Shown here piece after piece: positions 55,050-62,461 of a DNA stretch of 64,000 nt (the first letter of the stretch is position 1; every line of letters begins with the position of its first letter). Position numbers and translations under genes: made by a program. The notes below the pieces were generated by a model. The model did no database searches. It worked only from the letters and a program-made list of their open reading frames with translations, and was not told the origin of the DNA. The stretch is from an uncultured Kiritimatiellota bacterium (GTDB lineage Bacteria; Verrucomicrobiota; Kiritimatiellia; RFP12; UBA1067): assembly GCA_934643865.1 (NCBI GenBank), contig CAKUCX010000002.1, positions 1-64,000 on the forward strand, in the 5' to 3' direction.

Positions 55050-55230
55050 TTAAGTGGTTAAGTCGTTAAGTTCTGCCATTACACTGAAAACCACAGTTTC
55101 CAGAATTAGGTCAGACCTAATTCTGGAGGTTGGTTGATGATTTTTGCCACGATTGCCGAAACAATGACCAAACCTCCAAAATCAGGTCAGACCTAATTCT
55201 GGAGGTCAACTTAATCACTTAACTACTTAA
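55050..55230. mobile_element. MITE-like element with nested REPIN-like palindromes
   Basis: Bounded by 23-base inverted repeats made of TTAAGTNG units (55050-55072 and 55208-55230, three mismatches). Inside are two palindromes centred on AGGTCAGACCT: 55100-55126 with perfect 13-base arms and 55173-55205 with 16-base arms (two mismatches). GGAGGTTGGT and ACCAAACCTCC around them are inverted to each other. No coding capacity. The right end covers the last codon and stop of the phosphoribosyltransferase gene. Confidence 0.7.
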
Positions 55231-55771
55231 TCTTCATCAGCGCGGCGAGGACTTCGTCCTTCTCGGCGATTTCGGCGGGGGTGAGGCCCTCGATTTCATG
55301 GGGAAAGACAATCCAGCTTTCGAGCGTGCGCACGTGGAAGTCGGGCTTGTAGGCGGTGAGGTTCTTCTCGGGCTTCCAGTAGACGCATGCCATGCGCATG
55401 TCGCAGCCGCAGGCGACGAGGCGCTCGTGGACGGCGACGGCCGTGCGGCCCGTGTCGAAGACGTCATCGACGACGAGCACCTTCGTGCCGGGCTTGAGCT
55501 GTGCCAAGACGCCGTCGGCATGCTCGAACGTCACCTTGGCGCAGCGTGTGCCGATGCCGGTGTAGCTGGAGCACTTGATGGGCATATGGCGCACCGAAAC
55601 GCCCTGCACCTTGAGGTATTCGTGGACGGCGACGCCGACTTCCGCGCCTCCGCGCCAGAGGGCGAGCAGCACGTCGGGCCGCCAGCCGGAGTCGAGAACC
55701 TGGCGCGCGAGGCGCCACATGTCGCGCAGGTAGTCGCGCGCGTCGAGATAGACTTTCTTTTCTTTTGGCAT
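55223..55771 (-). CDS. Phosphoribosyltransferase (xanthine/hypoxanthine type)
   Basis: 182 residues. KVLVVDDVFDTGRTAVAV is the PRPP-binding loop of type I PRTases, and LLALWRGGAEVGV the first loop. Probably salvages a purine base; exact base not certain. Start at MPKEKK (55771) is chosen because a TGGTATGCT promoter on the minus strand (55782-55790) overlaps the earlier ATG at 55786. The stop codon lies inside the right inverted repeat of the MITE-like element. Confidence 0.8.
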   Translation of the reverse strand: MPKEKKVYLDARDYLRDMWRLARQVLDSGWRPDVLLALWRGGAEVGVAVHEYLKVQGVSVRHMPIKCSSYTGIGTRCAKVTFEHADGVLAQLKPGTKVLVVDDVFDTGRTAVAVHERLVACGCDMRMACVYWKPEKNLTAYKPDFHVRTLESWIVFPHEIEGLTPAEIAEKDEVLAALMKIK

Positions 55772-55866
55772 AGGAAGATGGAGCATACCATTTCCCGTCG
55801 TGCGCGTCCATGGAAAGCGATTCCCCTCCGCCGTGCGTCGCCGCCGTGTGGACGCGGCGGGGATAT

Positions 55867-55874
55867 GCTATACT
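55867..55874 (+). promoter_or_regulatory. Extended -10 of the GH-D glycosidase gene
   Basis: TGCTATACT-type element (TATACT 55869-55874) six bases before GTG 55881. Confidence 0.55.
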
Positions 55875-55880
55875 GGCGGC

Positions 55881-56009
55881 GTGAAAACGTCAAATCGGGC
55901 AGTCGGCGCGGGCGGCGAGACGGTGGCCTCCGTGGCCGGCCGGTCGCACGCCGGGGTGCGCGTATGCCCAACGGCCCAACGCCGCATGAACGAAGGAAAA
56001 CGGAGATGA
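55881..56009 (+). CDS. Possible leaderless upstream ORF
   Basis: GTG six bases after the -10 opens 42 codons (VKTSNRAVGAGGETV...) ending in a TGA that overlaps ATG 56006. It may be a coupled leader peptide or just a leader RNA; no homology recognised. Confidence 0.25.
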   Translation: MKTSNRAVGAGGETVASVAGRSHAGVRVCPTAQRRMNEGKRR

Positions 56010-56011
56010 CC

Positions 56012-57607
56012 ATGAAACGGATGTTGCTCCCCCTTGTGACGCTCTTTGCCGGAACGGTTCCGGCGATGGACTTCATCAATCTGACGGCGCCCGACGCCGT
56101 GCAGGTCGACGGACAACCCGCCGGCGCGCGCGTCGTCCTGGCGGACGACGGCACGCTCACCCTGAACGGCGGGACGGCGTCGTGCGTCGAACTCGTCTGG
56201 CGGGGGCGCCTCGGGGCGGAGACGAAGGTCCTCGGCGGCATGTGGGAGCGCACCTACGGCGACAGCGCCTGGCGGCGCGTCGACGCGCCGAAGGCGCCGC
56301 GCGGCGGGGCGATGGCGTGGTATGTCCTCGCGACGGACGGCACGCGCACCGACGGCTACGGCGTGAAGGTGCAGCCGAACGCCTTTGCGTGCTGGCGGGC
56401 CTTCCCGGATCGCCTGACGCTGCGCCTCGACGTGCGGGCCGGCGCGTCGCCCGTGGCGCTGGGGGACCGCGCGCTCGCGCTCTGCACGCTCGTCTCCCGC
56501 AAGGGCGCGGAAGGGGAGCGTCCGTTCGCGGCGGGGCGCGCGTTCTGCCGCGCGATGTGCCCCGCGCCGCGCCTCCCGTCCGCGCCGGTCTACGGCTACA
56601 ACGACTGGTACTGCGCCTACGGGAAGAACACGGCGACGAACTTCCTGGCCGACGCGAAGTTCCTCGTCGAGGCAATGGACGCCCAGCCGGGCGCGCCCGT
56701 GGCGAACCGTCCGTTCGTCGTCGTGGACGACGGCTGGCAGAACGCGCTCAAGCGCGGCGGCGACCCCTCGAAGCCGGGCGGACAGTGGGGTGCGGTCAAC
56801 CCGCACTGGGGCATGCCGATGGAGGAGTTCGCGCGGCGCGTGAAGGCGCTCGGCGCGCGGCCGGGCCTCTGGTACCGTCCCTTCGACCCGGACGAGGGCA
56901 AGGAGGCCCTGCCCGTCGACCCGACCGACCCCAAGTGGGAGCGGCGCCTGCGCGCCGAGCTCGCCCGCTTCGCCGACTGGGGCATGGCGCTCGTCAAGAT
57001 CGACTTCATCACCTACGACTGGGGGTTCACCTGGGGCTTCGAGCTTGAGGACTCGCCCGTGAAGAAGCCGCTCGCGGCGTGGCGTGACCGTTCGCGGACG
57101 TCGGCGGAGGTCGTGCGCGGCCTCTACCGGGCGATGCGCGAGGCGGCGGGCGAGCGGATGCTGATCATCGGCTGCAACGCGATCGACCATTTCGCCGCCG
57201 GGCTCTTCGAGCTGCAGCGCACGGGCGACGACACGAGCGGCCGCGAGTGGGCGCGCACGCGGAAGATGGGGCCGAACACGCTCGGCATGCGCGCCATCCA
57301 CAACGGCACGTTCTACCTGAACGACGGCGACTGCGTGGGCCTCGTGAACGCGGGCGACGTCCCGTGGCACCTGAACCGCCAGTGGCTCGACCTCGTCGCG
57401 CGCAGCGGCACGGCGCTCTTCACGAGCTGGAAGCGGAGCCTCGCGGCGGATCCCGAGGTCGCGCGCGCGCTGGGGGCGGCGTGGAAGACCGCCTCACGTC
57501 CGGCGGCGACGGGCGAACCGCTCGACTGGCTGGAGACGCCGCGTCCGCAGCGGTGGCGCTTCGGCGACGGGGACACCGTGACGTACGATTGGGACGAGCG
57601 GCGGTGA
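56012..57607 (+). CDS. Secreted clan GH-D glycosidase (GH27/GH36-like)
   Basis: 531 residues from ATG 56012 (GGAG six bases before; ATG 56006 possible). Signal peptide MKRMLLPLVTLFAGTVPA. YGYNDWYCAYGKN, FVVVDDGWQ and ALVKIDFITYDWG (nucleophile Asp) mark an alpha-galactosidase-like TIM barrel; RTGDDTSG holds the likely acid. It heads a second glycan group with two exported oxidoreductases and a GH5-like enzyme. Confidence 0.75.
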   Translation: MKRMLLPLVTLFAGTVPAMDFINLTAPDAVQVDGQPAGARVVLADDGTLTLNGGTASCVELVWRGRLGAETKVLGGMWERTYGDSAWRRVDAPKAPRGGAMAWYVLATDGTRTDGYGVKVQPNAFACWRAFPDRLTLRLDVRAGASPVALGDRALALCTLVSRKGAEGERPFAAGRAFCRAMCPAPRLPSAPVYGYNDWYCAYGKNTATNFLADAKFLVEAMDAQPGAPVANRPFVVVDDGWQNALKRGGDPSKPGGQWGAVNPHWGMPMEEFARRVKALGARPGLWYRPFDPDEGKEALPVDPTDPKWERRLRAELARFADWGMALVKIDFITYDWGFTWGFELEDSPVKKPLAAWRDRSRTSAEVVRGLYRAMREAAGERMLIIGCNAIDHFAAGLFELQRTGDDTSGREWARTRKMGPNTLGMRAIHNGTFYLNDGDCVGLVNAGDVPWHLNRQWLDLVARSGTALFTSWKRSLAADPEVARALGAAWKTASRPAATGEPLDWLETPRPQRWRFGDGDTVTYDWDERR

Positions 57608-57609
57608 TG

Positions 57610-57618
57610 TGCTATACT
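57610..57618 (+). promoter_or_regulatory. Promoter giving a leaderless mRNA
   Basis: TGCTATACT with TTGGGA about 18 bases upstream; exactly six bases separate it from ATG 57625, so the start codon would be the transcription start. No ribosome site. Confidence 0.6.
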
Positions 57619-57624
57619 CGCGGC

Positions 57625-59124
57625 ATGAAAACGTTGAATCGGTCGGTCAGCCGCCGCGCGTTCGTGACGGGCGGCCTCTTCGCCGCCGCCGCGTTCCCGT
57701 TCATCGGGCACGGACGGAACGCCGTCGGCAAGGCGACGCTCGCGCTCATCGGCGCGGGCAAGCAGGGGCGCGACCTCCTGCATGCGTTTCTGGGGCAGCC
57801 GAACCTCGTCGTGACGGCGGTGTGCGACTGCGACCGCGTGCGCCGCGAGGACCGTGCGCGCGTGGTGAACGACTACTACGCGGCCAACCCGCAGCTCGGC
57901 GTGCCGGGGACGGCGTGCCGCGCGGTGGCCGACTTCCGCGCCGTCTTCGCCGACCCCTCCTTCGACATGGTGTGCATCGCGACGCCGGACCACTGGCACG
58001 CCTACATGGCCGTGGAGGCGATGAAGGCCGGGAAGGACGTCTACTGCGAGAAGCCGCTCACCCACACCGTGGAGGAGGCGAAGGCCGTGATGGCGGCGGC
58101 CGCGAAGTACGGGCGCATCCTCCAGACGGGCGCGATGCAGCGCTCGGGGATCGAGTTCCGCACGGCGTGCATGGTCGTGCGCAACGGCGGCATCGGGCGC
58201 GTCTCGCTTGTGGACGTGAACTACGGCGGGCCGTCCCGCCCCCACCGCGACTTCGAGAACCCCGCGAACGCGGCGGCGGAGGGGGCGCCGAACCCGGACG
58301 TCGACTTCGACATGTGGTGCGGCGGCGCGCCGCGCGTCAAATATTCGGACTGCCTGGCGCCGCGCGGCGTCCACGACTTCTTCCCGATGTTCTGGCGCTT
58401 CGACGACTACTTCGGCCTCGGCATGTGCGGGGACTGGGGGGCGCACCACCTCGACATCGCCCAGTGGGGCCTGGGGCTCGACGGGAGCGGCCCCGTCAAG
58501 GTCGTCAAGTCGGCGCTCGCGTCCTCGCGCAACCCCTTCGACGGCGGACGCCGCCAGCGCGGCATGTCGTTCGTCTGCGCAGACGGCTGCGTCATCCGCC
58601 ACAATCCCTACGGCGGCTCCGTCTGGGGTGTGATCTTCTACGGCACGGAGGGCGTCGTGGCGGTGAACCGCGGGCGGCTCGCCGTGTGGCGCGGCGCGGG
58701 CGTCGCGCCCGACGCGGCCCTGCAGGCGCGGCTCAACGAGGGGACCTTCGACGCGATGCCGCGCGTCGCCTTCTGGCATGCCCCGCGCGCGGGTGAACCG
58801 CCGCGCCCGGCAAACGACCGCAGTCTCCTCGACGCGGTGAACAGGGCGACGAAGGCGTTCGGGCTCAAGAAGGCGAAGGTGCAGCTCTACAAGGCGAACG
58901 GGCATCCGTCGGACTTCGTGTCCTGCGTCCAGACGCGCCGGCAGCCCTGCTCGCCGGCGGAGGTCGGCGCACGCGCGTCGATCCTCTGCAACCTCTGCAA
59001 CCTGAGCTACGTCCACGACGCGGGCTTCGACTGGGATCCCGTGCGGAATGTCTTCGCGAACGGCACGGGCGACGCCGCCTGGCTCACAAAGGCCTACCGG
59101 GCGCCGTGGGCGGTGAGGCCGTAG
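57625..59124 (+). CDS. Tat-exported Gfo/Idh/MocA-family oxidoreductase
   Basis: 499 residues. SRRAFVTGGLFAAAAFPF is a twin-arginine signal. LALIGAGKQGRDLL is the NAD(P) Rossmann site, CIATPDHWHAYMAVEAMKAGKDVYCEKPL the family signature with catalytic Lys in EKP. These exported forms, common in PVC bacteria and Bacteroidota, act on sugars in the periplasm, often as NAD-recycling glycosidases or epimerases. Probably leaderless. Confidence 0.85.
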   Translation: MKTLNRSVSRRAFVTGGLFAAAAFPFIGHGRNAVGKATLALIGAGKQGRDLLHAFLGQPNLVVTAVCDCDRVRREDRARVVNDYYAANPQLGVPGTACRAVADFRAVFADPSFDMVCIATPDHWHAYMAVEAMKAGKDVYCEKPLTHTVEEAKAVMAAAAKYGRILQTGAMQRSGIEFRTACMVVRNGGIGRVSLVDVNYGGPSRPHRDFENPANAAAEGAPNPDVDFDMWCGGAPRVKYSDCLAPRGVHDFFPMFWRFDDYFGLGMCGDWGAHHLDIAQWGLGLDGSGPVKVVKSALASSRNPFDGGRRQRGMSFVCADGCVIRHNPYGGSVWGVIFYGTEGVVAVNRGRLAVWRGAGVAPDAALQARLNEGTFDAMPRVAFWHAPRAGEPPRPANDRSLLDAVNRATKAFGLKKAKVQLYKANGHPSDFVSCVQTRRQPCSPAEVGARASILCNLCNLSYVHDAGFDWDPVRNVFANGTGDAAWLTKAYRAPWAVRP

Positions 59125-59167
59125 ACTCCGAGGACCGCGAACCCCGATCATCGCGGGCGGGGGATTG

Positions 59168-59176
59168 TGGTATAAT
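59168..59176 (+). promoter_or_regulatory. Promoter giving a leaderless mRNA
   Basis: TGGTATAAT, six bases before ATG 59183. No ribosome site between them. Confidence 0.6.
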
Positions 59177-59182
59177 GCGGGC

Positions 59183-60976
59183 ATGGAGAAGATGAAGCAG
59201 ATCATGTACGGCGTGACGGACTTCGCGCGGATCCGCGCGGAGAACGGCTACTTCGTTGACCGCACCGCGCTCATCCGCGAGCTGGAGAAGACCTCCTACG
59301 CGATGTTCCTGCGCCCGCGCCGCTTCGGGAAGTCGCTCCTCTGCGCGATTCTCCAGGCCTACTACGACATCGACTACGCGGACCGCTTCGAGGCGTTCTT
59401 CGGCGGCCTCGACATCGGGCGCGATCCGACGGGCGAGCAGGGGAAGTACCTCTGGCTCGGCTTTAACTTCTCGGCGGTCGAGAAGCGCGCCGACCGCGTG
59501 GAGGCGAGCTTTGACGCCTACTGCCGGGACATCATCGACGAGTTTGCCGCGCGCCATGCCGCGCTGCTCCCGGAAGGCGCGGCGGAGGCGATCCGCGCCA
59601 AGCGGACGTGCCACGAGAAGCTCAACGCCCTCACGACCCGGCTGATGGGCTCGGGCGCGAGGCTCTACGTCTGCATCGACGAGTACGACAACTTCACGAA
59701 CACGATCCTCGCCGGATCGCGCGAGAGCTACGAGGCCCTCTGCCACGGCGAGGGCTTCTTCAAGCAGTTCTTCAACGAGCTCAAGCTCGCGACGACGGGC
59801 ATCGGCGCGCCCATCACGCGCCTCTTCGTGACGGGCGTGACGCCCGTGACGATGGACGACGTGACGAGCGGCTTCAACATCGCGACGAACATCTCGCTGA
59901 ACCCGGCCTTCGCCGCGCTCACGGGCTTCACGCACGGCGACGTCCGCGAGATGCTCGCCTACTACCGCGCGCACGCCGGCTTCGCGTTCGACGAGGCGGC
60001 CGTCTTCGAGACGATGCGCCGGTGGTACGACAACTACCGCTTCTCGCCCGAGACGGGGCCGGACGGGAAGGAGCCGCCGCGCGTCGCGAACCCGACGCTC
60101 GTCCTCTACTACATGCAGTACTTCCTGCAGAACCACAAGCCGCAGCCGGAGCTCGTGGACCGCAACCTGCGCACCGACTACATGAAGATCCGCCACGTCA
60201 TCACGGAGGGGCGGAGGATCAACGGCAACTTCCACCGGCTGGAGGACCTGCTCGCGCGCCTCGGCGCGACGGCGACGCTGCGGGACTCCTTCCAGGCGAA
60301 GGAGCTCGGCGTCGCGGACAACTTCGTCTCGTTCCTCTTCTACAACGGGCTCGTCACGGTGACAGGGGAGGACCTCGGGCAGTCGCGGCTCGGCATCCCG
60401 AACCTGACGGTCGGGGAGTTCCTGCACGACTTCGTGCCGAAGGCGTACCAGGACCTGAACGGCATCGACCCGCGCCTCTTCGACGTCGCGAACGCGATGA
60501 CGGACTTCGCGCGGCACGGCGACTGGCGCGCGCCGCTGGAGACGGCGGCCTCGGTCGTCTCGCGCTACTGGAAGGTGCGCGACGCCGTCGAGGGCGAGCG
60601 CGTCGTGCAGACGGCGCTCTGCGCGCTCCTCTACGTGGGGCACGGGCCGTACATCGTCCGCCACGAGCGGGAGTCGGCGGGCGGGTTCATCGACATCGCC
60701 TTCGAGCCGCAGCTCGCGCGCTGGCCGGAGATCGGCCACGCCGCCCTCGTCGAGCTGAAGTACCTCAAGGCGTCGGACGACGCCTCGCCCGCCGCGCTCG
60801 CGAAGATCCGCGACGCGGCGGCGGCGCAGCTCGCGCGCTACGCGGCCGACCACGACCTCGCGCGGGCCTGGAACCTGAAGGAGCAGGGCGGCACGGTCAC
60901 GCTCCACCGCGTCGTCCTCGTCTTCCACGGCGGCGACGTGGCGCTCTGCGAGGCGATCGGGACTGCTGAATCGTGA
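59183..60976 (+). CDS. AAA-ATPase/PD-(D/E)xK nuclease-like protein
   Basis: 597 residues. MKQIMYGVTDFARIRAENGYFVDRT and FLRPRRFGKSLL (Walker A) mark the AAA-ATPase-like family; VCIDEYDN is Walker B. The C-terminal domain ends with GFIDIAFEP and HAALVELKYLK, the D and ExK of a PD-(D/E)xK nuclease (DUF1703 type). These proteins are often multicopy in gut anaerobes; role unknown, possibly mobile or defence related. ATG 59183 fits the family start and the promoter. Confidence 0.85.
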   Translation: MEKMKQIMYGVTDFARIRAENGYFVDRTALIRELEKTSYAMFLRPRRFGKSLLCAILQAYYDIDYADRFEAFFGGLDIGRDPTGEQGKYLWLGFNFSAVEKRADRVEASFDAYCRDIIDEFAARHAALLPEGAAEAIRAKRTCHEKLNALTTRLMGSGARLYVCIDEYDNFTNTILAGSRESYEALCHGEGFFKQFFNELKLATTGIGAPITRLFVTGVTPVTMDDVTSGFNIATNISLNPAFAALTGFTHGDVREMLAYYRAHAGFAFDEAAVFETMRRWYDNYRFSPETGPDGKEPPRVANPTLVLYYMQYFLQNHKPQPELVDRNLRTDYMKIRHVITEGRRINGNFHRLEDLLARLGATATLRDSFQAKELGVADNFVSFLFYNGLVTVTGEDLGQSRLGIPNLTVGEFLHDFVPKAYQDLNGIDPRLFDVANAMTDFARHGDWRAPLETAASVVSRYWKVRDAVEGERVVQTALCALLYVGHGPYIVRHERESAGGFIDIAFEPQLARWPEIGHAALVELKYLKASDDASPAALAKIRDAAAAQLARYAADHDLARAWNLKEQGGTVTLHRVVLVFHGGDVALCEAIGTAES

Positions 60977-60991
60977 ACGGCAAGGAGAACG

Positions 60992-62443
60992 ATGAAGATG
61001 AAGAGACGTGCATTTTTGAAACTCGCGGCGGGGACGGCGGCGCTGCCCCTCTTTTCCATCGGCGCGGCGGCGAACGGGCCGGGCGGCGCGCGGAAGATCC
61101 GCCTCGGCCTCATCGGCTGCGGCGGGCGCATGGGGCTCTCGACGGGCTACGGCATCCTCAACAGCATGTGCGGGCCGGACGAGGAGATCGTCTGCCTCGC
61201 CGAGCCGGATCCCTCGCACTGGGACAAGGTGCGCGCCGTCGTCAAGGCGCACCAGCCGCAGACGGACACCTCGAAGATCCGCGCCTACTACGACTACCGC
61301 GAGATGCTGGAGAAGGAGGCGAAGAACCTCGACGCCGTTGCGATCGCGACGCCGAACCACCACCACGCCCCGGCGGCCCTGCGCGCGATGGCGAAGGGTC
61401 TGCACGTCTACGTGGAGAAGCCGATGGCGCTCACGGTGGAGGAGGTGCGCCTCATGCACGCGATGCAGAAGCGGACGGGCATCGTCGCGCAGGTCGGGAA
61501 CCACGGCCACAGCGAGGAGGGGATGCGCCGCCTCGTGGAGTACATCCGCGCGGGGACGATCGGGCAGGTGCGGGAGGTGTGGAGCTACGACGACCGCCTC
61601 AACGCGATGCTCTACCGTCCGCCGAAGGCCGAGCCGCCGAAGGGCATGGACTGGGACAGCTGGTGCGGCCCCGCGCCGGTGTGCGACTACTATGCGCCCA
61701 CCCAGGACCACAACGGCCTCCATCCGCATGACTGGCACGACTGGATCGGCTACGGCAATGGCTCGATCGGCAACATGGGCACGCACATCATCGACCCCGT
61801 CTTCTGGGCGCTTGACCTGGGGACGGTGGTGCCGGAGAGCGTGGAGACGAAGCGCGCCGAGTGGGGCTGCGCGGGCAGCTGGACGTGGGCGACCGAGATC
61901 GAGTGGAAGTATCCGGCGCGCGCCGGCATGGATCCTGTGACGCTCCGCTGGTTCGACGGCGTGAAGCCGGGCGTGCCCTACGACAAGGACCATGTGGACA
62001 AGATCGGCGTCTGCCGCCAGCGCGCCTACCAGAACCTGCCGCCCGTCGTCGAGGAACTGGAGAAGAAGTACGGGCAGTCGCTCGGCTGCCTCGGCTCGAT
62101 CTTCGTGGGCGAGAAGGGGATCATCCGCATCGGGCCGCACGGGGACGGCCTCGTCTTCGGCCCGAAGGACCTCTACAAGAAGCGTCCGCCGAAGCTCTTC
62201 CCGCGCGAGAAGGGGATGGACCACCCGACGGACTGGCTGCGCGCGATCCGCAACCCGGGCCGTCCCTGCGGGTGCAACTTCGACTACTCCGCGCCGCTTG
62301 CGACGACGGTGCTGCTCGGCAACGCCGCCCCGCGCGCGGGCGTGAAGAGGCTCCTCTGGGACGGCCGGCGGTTCACGAACGACGACGCGGCGAACCAGTA
62401 TCTCCGCGCGACCTACCGTCCCGGCTGGGAACTGATGGGATAA
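60992..62443 (+). CDS. Tat-exported Gfo/Idh/MocA-family oxidoreductase
   Basis: 483 residues. MKRRAFLKLAAGTAALPLFS is a twin-arginine signal. LGLIGCGGRMG binds NAD(P); AIATPNHHHAPAALRAMAKGLHVYVEKPMAL is the family signature. It differs clearly from the one at 57625, so they are not a recent duplication. GGAGAACG lies before the ATG. It likely works with the GH5-like enzyme encoded next. Confidence 0.85.
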   Translation: MKMKRRAFLKLAAGTAALPLFSIGAAANGPGGARKIRLGLIGCGGRMGLSTGYGILNSMCGPDEEIVCLAEPDPSHWDKVRAVVKAHQPQTDTSKIRAYYDYREMLEKEAKNLDAVAIATPNHHHAPAALRAMAKGLHVYVEKPMALTVEEVRLMHAMQKRTGIVAQVGNHGHSEEGMRRLVEYIRAGTIGQVREVWSYDDRLNAMLYRPPKAEPPKGMDWDSWCGPAPVCDYYAPTQDHNGLHPHDWHDWIGYGNGSIGNMGTHIIDPVFWALDLGTVVPESVETKRAEWGCAGSWTWATEIEWKYPARAGMDPVTLRWFDGVKPGVPYDKDHVDKIGVCRQRAYQNLPPVVEELEKKYGQSLGCLGSIFVGEKGIIRIGPHGDGLVFGPKDLYKKRPPKLFPREKGMDHPTDWLRAIRNPGRPCGCNFDYSAPLATTVLLGNAAPRAGVKRLLWDGRRFTNDDAANQYLRATYRPGWELMG

Positions 62444-62461
62444 AGGGAAAGGGAGAAGACG

